This document shows positions 47,801 through 58,566 of a stretch of 64,000 nt of DNA, piece by piece. Source of the stretch: Sergeia podlipaevii. Its lineage: Eukaryota > Euglenozoa > Kinetoplastea > Trypanosomatida > Trypanosomatidae. Position numbers and translations under genes: made by a program. The notes beneath the pieces are model-generated. The model saw only the letters and a list, made by a program, of their open reading frames with translations, searched no databases and was not told the origin of the DNA. The stretch covers positions 39,886-103,885 of the forward strand of contig JASANZ010002247.1 of the NCBI GenBank assembly GCA_030849805.1, in the 5' to 3' direction. Every line of letters starts with the position of its first letter. Position 1 is the first letter of the stretch.

Positions 47801-50013
47801 TCGCAAAAGCAAGTGCTCCGTATTCACTGCTCTCGTGCGGTATCGAAAATAATAAAAGTTATAGAAAAAAAATAAAGCCGCACATACAAACACACAAAAA
47901 AAAAGAGTGATATCTGCCCTAATAGCACAAAGGAATAAAGTGATAGAGATTTAAAATCAAAAAGAATGCGACGACATATATAGTTTGCTCAAAAAGGGTA
48001 GAAGGCAGTAAACAAACAGTGGTAACCAACAAGTGCGGCCATACCTCTCATGCTTTTTTAAAAATTCTATGAACAAAATAAAAATATATCAAAGATACAT
48101 CCAACGCAGTCACTTGAAAAAGAGTGTGATAGGTGATGCATTCTCGTGATTCTTCGCAGGTTACCAAAGGATTACAAAAGCCAACGCGTATGTGTTCCTA
48201 CACTACTGCAAAGCCAAGCGCGATGATAGTCGCTACACAGAAACATACAAAAAAAAAAAAATCTCACACACACACGCATGCATAAATGAAAATAAGTGTG
48301 ACACTTCTTCACTATTATTGTTATCATGAGCAGCAATGCTTTAATTCTTCTTTTTATCTACACGCTGTGTACTGGCCTGCTGAGATCCATGGAAAGCAAC
48401 GACAAGAACAACAACAAAAAAATTCCCGCTGAAGTTTTCTATACCATTCTACTGGAAACTTTTTTCCCCTCCCATTTCACAGAAAGAAAATGCTTCCAAC
48501 GCACACAAATGTGTACGTGCCCATAAGTTTTAAACAGTATTAAACAGGGCTGAAACCAAACGCTCATAAAAATAAAATAAAAACAGTTGTTGTATTTTGT
48601 TTTGTTTTGTTTTCACAGAAAAAAAATATGTGTTCCTTAAATTTAAAAAAATGCACAACATCACATAGGGGAAAGGAAAAAAAGAGGGCTTATATACAAA
48701 GTTGAGCAGAAGAGTGCTTGTAACAGTACATGAAAACAAAACAAAAACAATTGTAATATGAGTGTCACGTTCTCTCTTGTATTGACACACGCTATTCCCT
48801 CCTCCTTCTTCATTCTCTTCCAACTCCCTCCTATAGCATTTCTTTTCCTTTTTCTTTTTTTACAATAGCTGCAAATATGACATAGATCTATTCATGTTTC
48901 ATCCCTTTTTCTTGACCACAGAGTCACTCATATGTTCGGGAGAAGAAGAGAGCAACAGTCTGGTACTTGAGCAATATATAATAATAATAAATGAAAGATT
49001 TGAGGAAAAGGACGCACTACAAGTTAAGCAACAAGGGACGGCAAAGAAAAAAAGAAGGAAAAGGCATATAAAGATAATTATATATAAATGAATTTTTTAA
49101 AAGCGAACTATCACAGGATATGAAAAAAAAAAAAAAAAACTAATGAGGAAGAAAAATTAATGTCGATGAGAAAGGAAGTGCGGAAAAAGGGGGGAGGAGT
49201 AACAAATAACAAAAAAAAAAAAAACCACACACAACACATGCACTCTCCTTCGATAAAAAGAAAAAGGAAAAGAGACGGTACGAAAACAAATAATAAACAA
49301 AAACATGTGGTTGGAAGAAAGAAAAGGTATATACAAGTAGGTAATGTGACTACGCATTGCTGAAAGCGCTCGTCTCCTGATTTCCCTTCTTTGCTTTCTA
49401 TAAATGACTATAAAAAACAAGTGAAAAAAGAGAAACAGATACAAAATGTAGATAGTCAAACACAAACTCTAGGCTTTTCAAGAAAAAAAATGGTCTGCTC
49501 GTTGTACCTAGAGTATCTTCAAAATTCCCTCTTATGGGTATAAACTGGAAGATTTTCTCAGCAACAGTAACAACACTTTTTTTTTCTGATTTTCCCATTC
49601 TTGAGCATGAGTGCTTTTTTTTATTCTACAAAAAAAAAGATAAAGTGCAGTGAACGTTCTATAACTATTCATCCCTGGAAATGTATCTTCCAGCTTCGCA
49701 CATAAATATTTTACAACTGGAAAAAACAAAAAGATATAATAAAACAATTAGCAACATTAAAAAAAAAAAATTAAAGAAAAGTACACAAGTGATCACGGTT
49801 ATAGAGGTAAAAAAAAAAAAAGTGAAGAAGCAAACAAATAAAAAATAAACGTGCAAAGAAAAAAAAAAGGTGGAAAAGAGGAGTCAGCAAAGATAAATAA
49901 ATTCTGTATATGTTGAAAGTAATATATGGGAAAAATGGAAGCAAGGAAAAGTAAAAAAAAAAAAAAGAAGGAACTCACATTTTAAAAAAAGGGCTTTAAA
50001 AAAAAATCACCCT

Positions 50014-52536
50014 TCAAGGTTGAACTACCATAGCAAAATTATGTGGCATTGTCATTGCCTGTGTAGTAGGATAGCAATACACCATGCCACCGCCAAGAGA
50101 GTTGCTGGTTGGTGTACCGCTATGGGCGTAGCTAGATATTTCACAGCCGTACTTCTGCTGCTGTTGCTGTGGTTGAAGAACAATGGAAGCCATATTCGCA
50201 TGGTCCCTACCGTTGGGGCTTCCCATGTATACAATACCAGGGGCCTCAATGCTGGGGACCTGCTGTGGGTGCTGCTGCTGCTGCTGCTGCTGCTGCTGAG
50301 CAATGGGCACAGGGAAGTACACAGGATGCGCTATCGCTGGCGAGGATGGCATCTGGTGGTGATGCTGCTGTTGGTACTGGTGTTGATGAGGGTTTTCAAA
50401 GACAGAGTTGACCCTGTCAATCAAGTTAATCCCGTTACCACCGTTCATACTCGCGCCGAGCGCGCCGTTAGCAACAATGCTGCCGAACGGAGAGCCAGCA
50501 GCACTTGCGGTAGAGGCTGCTGCTGCTGCTACTGCTGTGGAGTACCCGAGTGTAGAGGGGACCCCTATCTTCATCAGCACTGGCTGCTGCTGCTGCTGTG
50601 GTTGTTGCTGCTGAATCAGTGGCGGTGGCGCCTGAAAGCAAGGAGAGACATCCATATAGTTGAGGGAAGGGGTTCCACAAGATAACGAAGCGGCGAGCAT
50701 CATGCTCTGCGTGTGCTGCGTCATCGATAAAGAGTTGTTGAAGCCAAAAGTGTTGGCAGGTGAGTTGCACATGACGTTAGACTGGCCCATCGACGACGGG
50801 GAGTCTGTCATATTCGCAACTTTACAGCGACTTTGATAAAATGTAGTGAGTGAACTTCCTGGGCTGCACACCTCACCGCTCAGCTCGCTATTGCCCGCGG
50901 TAAAGATCGTGTGCAAAGACAGTGAGTTGAGCGTTGGCCGAGGGAACTGGTGATAGCTCTGCTGGACCATCTGTTGCTGCAGTTGTTGTTTCGGCACAGA
51001 TGGCGCTGGGGGAACCTGATAGAACCGAGCCTTCTTCTTCGATTGCCTCTGTTGCTTATGTGCGTCAGGGCGTGTGGTGCCGCTAGAAGACATCGTCAGG
51101 AACGCATGCTGCAAAGCGGCTGTGCAGCTCAAGCGCTGCTCCTCGTCAGGGTTTAACAGCGCGACAATAAGGTCAACGAGCTGCTGCTCTTCTTCTTCCT
51201 CAGAGACCGTTCGGCATTCATTGCTATTCACAATACCAGCCCGAATGTGAAGCTGCTCTTGCTGTGTGCTGTGAATCTTGGTGGCACACTGAAGCTGGGC
51301 AGCGTTACCGGATGCAGCCTGTATGCCTTGTTGTCTGCGGGCCTTCACGTAGTCACACATGCCAGTACCGAGCGTCTGAGAGGGTTGACTGAGTGGTGGC
51401 ACCTGTAGGTCCTTCAGGTTGCGACCCATCATGAGTGCCTTGTAGGAAGGATACCCGAGCAGTTTCACAATGCGATTCAGCTGCTCCTGCAGGTTCGAGC
51501 CAGGAAAGAGTGGACGGCCTGTGTAGAGTTCAAACAGAACGCAGCCCATACTCCACGAGTCGATCCGATCTGTGTAAGGAAGGCCACAAAGCACCTCGGG
51601 GGCACGATACCACAGTGATTGCACGTCGTAGTAGGTGTTCTCGTGAAACTGACGAACAGCGCCGAAGTCAATTAGACACGTAAGATCAAAATCAGTGTTG
51701 TCCTCAGTAGTCACAGGCATATCGGTACTGCTCTCGCCGCTGCTGCTGCTGCTGCGGCAACTGTAACCGCTGCTGCAGCTACTTGTGGTTGAGCTCCCAA
51801 ACTCCTCCAACATATTACTACTACTACTGTTGCTGCCGCTGCTGCTGCTGCTGCTGCTGACGCCAAACTGGCAGCTACTGCCATCATGATGGTTGTTGTT
51901 GTGATGCTGAAACTGCTGATGTTGGTAATGGCAATAGTGACGATTATGATGTCCAGCGGCGGCAATGTTCTTCACAGCACTTTTCTTGTCCTCGTTTGTA
52001 TCGCAAGGAGTCCCAATGGCAGCGGCTTCAAAATGACTGAGTACGGCACGATCCTGTGGGCGACAAAGTACTGCAGAGGGCCTCCACAACTCTAATGGAC
52101 GGCGCAGCATGATATTCTCTGGTTTGATGTCACAGTGCATGTATCCACACTTGTGAAGAGTAGAAAGGGCCCCGCAGACGTGCAGGGCAACGCGACGCAC
52201 ATCCTCCAGTTTCAACGGCGCAAAGCTGCGACAACGAAGCATCTCATAAATATCCTTATCCAGCAACTCTGTAGCAATACATATATGCCCATTATCCTCA
52301 AAATAGTCCAGAATAGCGACAGCATCCTTACTTTCACGTAGAGAGCAAAGAGCTTCAATCTCGTTGAGGGCAGAGCGACGATAGGCAGCGTCACGCTGAG
52401 CCACCTTCACCGCAACATCCGTGCCTGAGATCAGGTCGGAGCAGCAAAACACCTGTCCGTACGTACCAGTGCCCAGCACCTTCTTCACAGCGTATCGGCC
52501 GTTCTTGAAAGAGGGAGTTGGACTGCAGGGCTGCAT
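50014..52536 (-). CDS. DYRK-family-like protein kinase with large catalytic insert (840 aa)
   Basis: The kinase domain starts near residue 14, with Gly loop Gly-Thr-Gly-Thr-Tyr-Gly (22-27) and ATP-binding Lys44. The catalytic loop is His-Cys-Asp-Ile-Lys-Pro-Glu-Asn (134-141); His-Cys-Asp instead of His-Arg-Asp is characteristic of DYRKs. A roughly 135-residue His/Asn/Ser-rich insert (about 145-280) separates it from Asp-Phe-Gly (290-292). The activation segment has Tyr302-Tyr303 ahead of Gln-Ser-Leu-Trp-Tyr-Arg-Ala-Pro-Glu, aligning Tyr303 with the DYRK autophosphorylation site. Helix F reads Asp-Ser-Trp-Ser-Met-Gly-Cys. The C-terminal half (about 500-840) is a Gln/Ser/Asn/Met-rich tail with several Gln runs coded by (CTG)n on the plus strand. 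DYRK kinases phosphorylate Ser/Thr after co-translational Tyr autophosphorylation; the substrate is unknown. The ATG at 52536 sits 15 nt after an acceptor. Confidence 0.87.
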   Translation of the reverse strand: MQPCSPTPSFKNGRYAVKKVLGTGTYGQVFCCSDLISGTDVAVKVAQRDAAYRRSALNEIEALCSLRESKDAVAILDYFEDNGHICIATELLDKDIYEMLRCRSFAPLKLEDVRRVALHVCGALSTLHKCGYMHCDIKPENIMLRRPLELWRPSAVLCRPQDRAVLSHFEAAAIGTPCDTNEDKKSAVKNIAAAGHHNRHYCHYQHQQFQHHNNNHHDGSSCQFGVSSSSSSSGSNSSSSNMLEEFGSSTTSSCSSGYSCRSSSSSGESSTDMPVTTEDNTDFDLTCLIDFGAVRQFHENTYYDVQSLWYRAPEVLCGLPYTDRIDSWSMGCVLFELYTGRPLFPGSNLQEQLNRIVKLLGYPSYKALMMGRNLKDLQVPPLSQPSQTLGTGMCDYVKARRQQGIQAASGNAAQLQCATKIHSTQQEQLHIRAGIVNSNECRTVSEEEEEQQLVDLIVALLNPDEEQRLSCTAALQHAFLTMSSSGTTRPDAHKQQRQSKKKARFYQVPPAPSVPKQQLQQQMVQQSYHQFPRPTLNSLSLHTIFTAGNSELSGEVCSPGSSLTTFYQSRCKVANMTDSPSSMGQSNVMCNSPANTFGFNNSLSMTQHTQSMMLAASLSCGTPSLNYMDVSPCFQAPPPLIQQQQPQQQQQPVLMKIGVPSTLGYSTAVAAAAASTASAAGSPFGSIVANGALGASMNGGNGINLIDRVNSVFENPHQHQYQQQHHHQMPSSPAIAHPVYFPVPIAQQQQQQQQQHPQQVPSIEAPGIVYMGSPNGRDHANMASIVLQPQQQQQKYGCEISSYAHSGTPTSNSLGGGMVYCYPTTQAMTMPHNFAMVVQP
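50271..50298 (-). repeat. (CAG)n tract coding poly-Gln in the DYRK-like kinase
   Basis: The plus strand reads (CTG)9, coding a glutamine run in the C-terminal tail. Further CAG/CAA tracts lie around 50579-50612 and 50149-50172. Such tracts commonly vary in length between alleles. Confidence 0.85.
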
Positions 52537-55399
52537 GACTGTAGGGTGGAGCTGAGGTACGTGTGTATGTAAAAAAAAGAAAAAAAGGGTAAAAAGTATT
52601 GTGTTGATCTTTTTTTTTTTACTTCAACAACAAAAAGAGGAAACAGCTCTCCCTCTTATATATAAAAAATATTTTCCCCGTTTGCTTTTTCTTCTTTTCC
52701 CACTCCTTTTTTGAGAAACTTTCAAAAAAAAAAAAGAGAACAAATATAGAAAAGTAGATTGCACGTATACATACACACACCTGCTTAAACACAACAGCAG
52801 ATTTTTGGAAGTGCGATAGTTGAAAAAAAAAAAAAAAAAATCAATGTGCGTATGTTTATCTCACGCACAATGGAAGATCGCAAAAAAAAAAAAAGCACCC
52901 TACACAACTACAAAATAGAAAAGAAAAAAAGGAAATAAAGGTACACTCAAAACGTAGTAAATCAGCAACTCCTAAAGTGCAAAAAGAAAGAGGAGATATA
53001 CTTTTGTGTGTGAGAAATAGAAAAAAAAGGATCCCACAAAAAGGGGGGAAAGAAAATGAAAATACACAGCTGTACGATATCACCGTCGTAGACTAAAAAG
53101 TATCACACTTTCGTGTTCTTTTTTCCTATTGATTCCCTTTAATGCTTCGTATATATATAGTTTGATGAATGTAATAGTCTCTGCTGTCGTGAGTGCCGTG
53201 AGTGCGGTTTGATATGAGCACAAGACAAGTCAGAGTACCTTGCGATAGCGCGTGTGTCAACAACAACAAAAAAAGATTTCTTTAAAAAAATTAAGGAAGA
53301 AAAGGAGCAAGAAAAAACCAAAATAGCACACACAAAAAAAAGCGCGAAACACTAAGAAAAAAAGCAGTAAAAATCAAAAATAAATAAACGCAATAAAAAA
53401 AAAGCACTTCAAAGAAAAAAAAAGTGAGACAACAATGATAAAATAAAGATGCCAGCAAGTAAAAGAGTGCTCGGTTGCTTTTGAAAGAGTGGCAACCCGC
53501 TCTCTTATCCTCTTGTTTATATACGGCAGTGTTGTTGATAAATTTATATATTTATATATATATACTTCAGCACTTTGTATTTTTTTTTTTTACAAAAAAA
53601 GGTAATAAATGAGCTCTGCGTCTAAAAGGGGAAAAAAATACACCTGCAAGCTCTATAATGTGTTGCTATTGTTGCCTTTACAATTGATTGTTACTTGTGA
53701 ATTCTGCCTCAGTGTGTGTGTGTGTGTGTGTGCTTTAGCAGCTTCTTTCTTGAAGATTTCGTTCCGGCCTTGTTTACGCACGTGTGAGGAAACAAATTTA
53801 TATGCTGATATCTGAACAGCACGCCTTGAATATACCAGTGGTAAAGTACAGAGACTCAAAGAGCTATCTTGATAAAGGAAAGAAAGTAAGCAAAGACTCA
53901 GTTCCTATTTTTTCCTTTCTTGAGCACAATCGTTGCCTTCCTTTTTCCCTTCTTTCCTCACTTTGATTTCCTCCCTCAATATATATATTTGCCGACAAAT
54001 ACAAAAGTGCAAGTACTCCAGCAGTGCGTGTAATTGGCTGTTGACAAGGAAAGAAAAGGAAAGAAAATATATACGACAGGAGAAAAAAAATAAAAAATTG
54101 AATTAAAGAACGACTTGTGATAGTGCAAAAGAGAAGCAAAAGATAATGTGAGCGAGTTTTGAAGCAAAAAGAAAAAGAACAACAACAACAAAAAAAAAGC
54201 AGCAATCACAGAGAGAAAAAAAAACAAAAGATAAAGAGCACAGAACGCACACACACAAAAAAAAAAAGAGAAACGGACGCAGATATACGAGACAAAAAGA
54301 GCACACAAAAAAATGGGAAAAACAATGCAAGCACTGGAGGGTAAGTTAGCTAAAAAAAAAAAAAAAGATGTAATAAAAGGGGGGAAAAAGCGTCGTAAAA
54401 TAGCGGCTTACACCTATCGATATAAGCTGTATATCGGCGAACTGCAAAATGCTTTGCTACTTCTTTTCAATTTACACTTTGTATAAGGCCCCTCTATTGT
54501 CTGTGTATGTGGTTTTTTTTTTGTTTTTCCTTCACGTCGTAGGTCTCTTGACGCGTGTGTGTGTGTGTGTTTAACCTTTATTTTTCCTTTTTGTCAGCTT
54601 TGCTGTTCACGCGAAGTAGTACTCAGTCTCACCGTAATTGGTGCCGATTAGTTACCTTGAAACACTTTTTTTTTAGAGAAAAAAAGGCGGGAAATTGTTG
54701 GGGCAAATGTTCTGTATTGATACGCAAGGCCTATTCAATCTTTCCTTGTCGCCAACCCCCTTGAATATGACGGCGTAGTGGCGCAGTATCTTTATATAAA
54801 AATACGCGCCTCAGGGAGCCCTTCCTTTTTCTTTTCTTCTCTATTAAGAAAAGAAAGGAAGAAAAAGCTCACAAGGTAAAGTGGATGATAGTGCTGCGAC
54901 TAGGAGAAATGATGTGATATGTCCTTGTTGCTGGATTTGATGTGTTGCGCTTGGTCGTGCTCCCTTGTTAAAATAAAATTTGCTTGTTTGAAAGGGAGAA
55001 AAAAGACAACTTCCTTCTATAATAGTATTGTGTGTGCGTATTGACTCCTTTTAAGTTAAAAATATATACTTTTTTCTAAAAAAAGGAAAGTGGAGTGTCT
55101 TCTGTTGACTTTTTCTTATTCTTGACGCCAGCAATTCGTCTATACGTTTTGTATTGTTGTTTTGGGTACAAATACATGGGTAAAAGGTGGAGGATCAAAA
55201 AAGAAAAGAAAAAAGGATGGATAGGAAGCATATATATATATATATCTAAGATCGACACTTGAACAATCACACTCAAAAAAAAAGAGCGATTCATAGTGGT
55301 GTATATATATCTGTTTTACAAGGAGAGAAACAGGATGTAGTCTTCCATTTTTTTTTTCTCTCTCGTTCTTCACTCTAAACCGAGTTTCACAAATTTTCT
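52537..55399. other. 2.9-kb spacer
   Basis: The right part should be the 3'UTR of the WD40 gene and the left part the leader of the kinase gene. It has A-runs (for example 52823-52840 and 54351-54366), (GT)n at 53714-53732 and 54554-54571, and short (TA)n patches. The block 54420-54990 is less repetitive than the rest but contains no ATG-initiated frame of note and no recognisable structured RNA. Confidence 0.55.
52552..52588 (-). promoter_or_regulatory. Predicted trans-splice acceptor for the DYRK-like kinase gene
   Basis: In the minus sense a CCCTTTTTTTCTTTTTTTT tract (52570-52588) is followed by the first AG at 52552-52553, giving a leader of about 15 nt before the ATG at 52536. Confidence 0.5.
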
Positions 55400-57220
55400 T
55401 CACACTCCAATACGTTTCACTGCATGTTCTGGTTGCTGCAACAGCGGTATACGCTTTCGGAGCTCTTCATCAATCACATTGAGATCCACACGCCACACCG
55501 CCACGGTGTAGTCACTACCCATCGATGCAAAAACAAACACGCGTCTCTCCTCATATTTGCCTTCCCTTGCAGTCTCAGTCATGATGACAGTCTCAGGTGG
55601 CTTTACTAGTGGGGAGGATGGGGATGAAGGAGAGGAGGAGGAAGGATGCACGAGTGCCGCCGGCGCGTGCAGCTGCTGCTGCTTCACCTCATAGCACCTG
55701 GGTCTGCGCACATCAAACGCAAACGGCAGCTGCCGTACTACCTGCTCTGGTGGCGCGCTTATCGCGTTGATGGTGCCGCTGTGATGGCACAAAATAGTCA
55801 GCAACCGCCCAGTGCGTGCGTCATACAGCCGTGTAGTGCCATCCCAGCAGCCGAGGATGGCCATGTTGCTTTGAAGGGTGGTGCTGCCAATGCCTTTGCG
55901 TAGCGTCACCTCCCATACAGAAAGAAGTGAGGGAGTGGAAACAGAAGAAGGCGATGAAGGGCGAGAGAGGGTGTAGCAGTGCACGTTGCCTTCCGCAGAG
56001 GTGGCCAATACTCGAGAGTCGCGCCAGAGACAGCACAACGCAGACTCTGAAAAGGCACGTAGCGTCGTCACTACTGCAACCGTCATGAATGACAATGTTG
56101 AGGTAGGAGTGGTGATAGTACTGCTCGCTGATGGGAGCGGCGGCAAGGCGCCTTCGCAGAGTGAGATGTGGCCACTTTCCAGAGCGACGCTTATCCGCAG
56201 TAGCGGCGGTAGGTGCTGCCTTCGTCCCTGATCGAGCACCTCTTCTTCTCCCTCCTCCTCCTCCTCCTTCGCCGGCGCCTCTTCCGTTTCTTGGTACGCA
56301 AGCTGCATGCAGATGCGCATAAGAGCACCTCCCTTGAAGTCTGGAGACGCAGAGAAGGTGCAGACGTGGGAAAGGAGCAGTGGACTCTCAGGATTAGCAT
56401 ACTGACCAGGTTGGCGCGCCTGTGGTCGTACAGAGCCTGCGCTGCTGCTGCTCAATGCTACACGCCATATCGTGATGAGTCCCTCCGCGTCGTGTGGCAC
56501 CGCCACGTATGCTTCTCCCTGACAGCGTCTCCCTTCGTCCCTACTACGGAAGTAAAGAGAGCACGACACGGGGCAAAAGCCGTACTGCCCCACAGGAAGG
56601 CAGTGCAATAAACGTATAGCACATTGCGTTTTACTGGGACTCCACTCCCATAGATACAAACGTTGGTTGCGACACTGGGTATAAAAGTATATACTAGGCG
56701 AAGTATCAGCAACAGCAGCACTAGTATTTGCAGTGGCGGTACTCTCGCTACTGTTGCGTTCAAAGAACTGTGGCACTGGACGGCGAAGTCGAAAGCGCGG
56801 CCTCGCATTGCTATTCACGTCACTGTCACGTGACACCACCAATGTAGAGCTCGGACCCGGCTCCTCCCTCTGCAAACGCTCCTTTCCCCCCGAGCTTCCA
56901 TCGTGCGTGTGTTTCGCCCTTTCGTAGCCAAAACACAGAAAGCCCACCTCCAGCACACCACAGTTCACGTAACGCTCTGGTGGATCTGAGTTTTGCTGTC
57001 TGTGTGCCTCTGCCACTGCATCCAGTGTCCATAGCGGACTGCGACGCACTGTCAGATCCCACAGGAGCACGCGGCCATCCACGTCGCCACTGAGAAAAAG
57101 GTTTGAGGACGCACATTGGTAGTCAACAGAGGGACAAAACGCACCAGAAAGCACACCGCTGTTATGTCCGCGAAGAACAAACAGAGGCTGATGCGCTTGT
57201 ACCGAATCAGCTCGAAACAT
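55400..57220 (-). CDS. WD40-repeat protein, ASA1/GNB1L-like (606 aa)
   Basis: The frame is open to 57313, but a strong acceptor AG (57249-57250) lies between that ATG and the one at 57220, so 57220 is the start. The N terminus (Pro-Leu-Phe-Val-Leu-Arg-Gly-His at about 14-21, then Gly-x-Leu-Ser-Gly-Ala-Phe) resembles the opening blade of GNB1L/ASTRA-associated protein 1. A Leu-Leu-Trp-Asp-Leu blade end follows near residue 55. Later blades include His-Ser-Gly-Thr-Ile-Asn-Ala, and the last ends in Gly-Ser-Asp-x-Thr-Val-Ala-Val-Trp. The loops are long, with Glu- and Ser/Pro-rich inserts (about 340-365 and 545-560), making it longer than the 330-440 aa typical of the family. ASA1 belongs to the ASTRA/TTT-type complexes linked to PIKK stability and chromatin. 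The subfamily call is tentative; a WD40 propeller is secure. Confidence 0.78.
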   Translation of the reverse strand: MFRADSVQAHQPLFVLRGHNSGVLSGAFCPSVDYQCASSNLFLSGDVDGRVLLWDLTVRRSPLWTLDAVAEAHRQQNSDPPERYVNCGVLEVGFLCFGYERAKHTHDGSSGGKERLQREEPGPSSTLVVSRDSDVNSNARPRFRLRRPVPQFFERNSSESTATANTSAAVADTSPSIYFYTQCRNQRLYLWEWSPSKTQCAIRLLHCLPVGQYGFCPVSCSLYFRSRDEGRRCQGEAYVAVPHDAEGLITIWRVALSSSSAGSVRPQARQPGQYANPESPLLLSHVCTFSASPDFKGGALMRICMQLAYQETEEAPAKEEEEEGEEEVLDQGRRQHLPPLLRISVALESGHISLCEGALPPLPSASSTITTPTSTLSFMTVAVVTTLRAFSESALCCLWRDSRVLATSAEGNVHCYTLSRPSSPSSVSTPSLLSVWEVTLRKGIGSTTLQSNMAILGCWDGTTRLYDARTGRLLTILCHHSGTINAISAPPEQVVRQLPFAFDVRRPRCYEVKQQQLHAPAALVHPSSSSPSSPSSPLVKPPETVIMTETAREGKYEERRVFVFASMGSDYTVAVWRVDLNVIDEELRKRIPLLQQPEHAVKRIGV

Positions 57221-58207
57221 GTATATGTATGCGTTAAAAATATATGCTCTTGTAAAAAAAAAAAGTAATAATAAAGGTTTCAGCTTTGTGCACGCTTGTA
57301 GATGTACAAACATAGATTTGTGTGTGTACGTTGCATCAAGGAAGCAAACGACAAAAGAAGAAGAAGAAGAGACATAGAGACAAAAGGGATGTCATGAAAG
57401 AAATGAAAAAAGAAAAAAGAATATTAATCCAAAAGATATAGTAGTAACTAATGACAATACGAAAAACGTTGATAGTATAGAAAAGAAGATTTTCCCATAA
57501 TATGTATCGTATTGGCTGTCAAATTGTGTCTTTAATCCTCCTTTTGTTATTGCTCTTTTTAAAAAAAAAATTAAAGAAACAAAAAATGAGTGAAGTCCGA
57601 AACTGAGCGCCACGCAGAAAAAAAATACAAGTATATTTTCCCAGTAAATATGAAAAGGATAGTAATAAAACATCAGAGCTCAAGAAGAAGAAAAAAACAA
57701 ACAAGCATGCAAAAAGAAAAAAAAACTGAAAACCATGGAGAGACAGAAAGTTCCGCACTCACCAATAAATAGCATCATCCTTCTCACCAAGAACGGAGAA
57801 CAAAAACATATTTCCTTTCCTCTGATGTGCCATTATAGTTGGATTTTTATTACTATTTTTCTTTCTCCCAAGTTTGATACATGCATTTTTTATTTCCTTG
57901 TTTGTGCGTGTGCTGTTGTTGTTTTGATGTTTCATCATTCTTGTGCTTTACTCACTTAAATAACATTGGATTCATATATATATGTATATATATCATCTTT
58001 TCATATCTTTCCAAATTTTCCTCTCTTTTTTTTGTTTTGAAATAGCAATAGTTTAGCGTGCATTTGAAATAGCATGGGAAAGAAAGATGCCAAGTGATAC
58101 GGTGCAGCTCCATTTCCTCCTCAGCTACTGAAGCACTCTTTCTATTCAGTTTCTTCTTTTTTATCCTTGCTTTTCTTCTCCTTCCTTGCCCGTATCTTTC
58201 TCAACAA
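57221..58207. other. Intergenic spacer
   Basis: The spacer is AT-rich with A-runs and a short (TA)n near 57974-57993. A plus-strand frame at 57735-57959 (74 codons) starts with a good ATG context but has only A-rich sequence upstream and is not accepted. Confidence 0.55.
57249..57264 (-). promoter_or_regulatory. Predicted trans-splice acceptor for the WD40 gene
   Basis: In the minus sense an 11-T run (57254-57264) is followed by ACAAGAG, with AGs at 57249-57250 and 57247-57248, about 27 nt before the ATG at 57220. It excludes the upstream ATG at 57313 from the mature mRNA. Confidence 0.55.
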
Positions 58208-58561
58208 TCATCGTTCTCCATCCTTTTTTAAAAATGCTTTTTTTCTTCGCGATGACACCCCCTCTTCTTCAGTTGGCTCCTTGTAACCCACGTTGCTGTG
58301 CAACCGCAGCCTTTTTTCTCGCTTTACCTTTTTTTTTTCTTCCTTCTTTTTACATTTAAAAGAAAAACTATTAGCATGGCTGTTGTCCATCCCCTGTGGC
58401 TGATCCCCACAATGTTCAAGTACAGCAGTCAGAAAAGCGAAAGCAAAAACTAACATCATCACAGCTAGAATACAAAACAAAAAAAAGGCAAAAGTATCAT
58501 AATTTACATCTCGTCTCTTATATCGAATATAAACATACGTATGTGCTTCTTTGCCATACAT
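58208..58561 (-). CDS. Possible small single-pass membrane protein (117 aa)
   Basis: The family is unknown and the existence of the gene is uncertain. In the minus sense a 14-T run is followed by ATCCAG and then, 5 nt later, an ATG at 58561; this is a textbook acceptor arrangement. The product has a short polar N terminus rich in Tyr and Arg, one strong hydrophobic segment (about residues 24-48), a Cys just after it, and a Lys/Arg/Glu-rich C-terminal tail (about 75-117) ending in Asp-Gly-Glu-Arg. That layout suggests a tail exposed to the cytosol. Against it: the region is AT-rich, the tail partly follows from T/C-rich plus-strand sequence, and an overlapping plus-strand frame (58396-58824) is also open, though that frame has no ATG. 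Confidence 0.4.
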   Translation of the reverse strand: MYGKEAHTYVYIRYKRRDVNYDTFAFFLFCILAVMMLVFAFAFLTAVLEHCGDQPQGMDNSHANSFSFKCKKKEEKKKVKREKRLRLHSNVGYKEPTEEEGVSSRRKKAFLKKDGER

Positions 58562-58566
58562 TATCA

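Larger units (their letters stand above)
44119..50013. other. 5.9-kb gene-poor spacer, microsatellite-rich
   Basis: This is the longest spacer in the window. It has (CAA)n at 44295-44318, (TA)n at 44840-44866, 46395-46416, 47047-47069, 47191-47208 and 47555-47575, a CT tract near 47779-47802, and dozens of A-runs. No minus-strand frame starts at ATG after a good acceptor and avoids repeat-coded sequence. Two short plus-strand frames (46460-46672 and 48894-49091) do follow pyrimidine tracts with AG; they are discussed as findings, not called as genes. The DYRK-like gene 3'UTR must lie at its right end. Confidence 0.6.

Noticed and set aside
48530..48823. Protein-like 97-codon minus-strand frame
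   Set aside because: It opens at TTG with no ATG before its second half, and upstream sequence in the minus sense is purine-rich.
53609..53815. 68-codon plus-strand frame after a T-run and AG
   Set aside because: A (GT)n microsatellite codes the centre (Val-Cys repeats), so the frame is probably chance.
54771..54781. Pol III A-box-like sequence CGGCGTAGTGG in the spacer
   Set aside because: There is no B-box nearby, no cloverleaf could be drawn, and no known small RNA was recognised.
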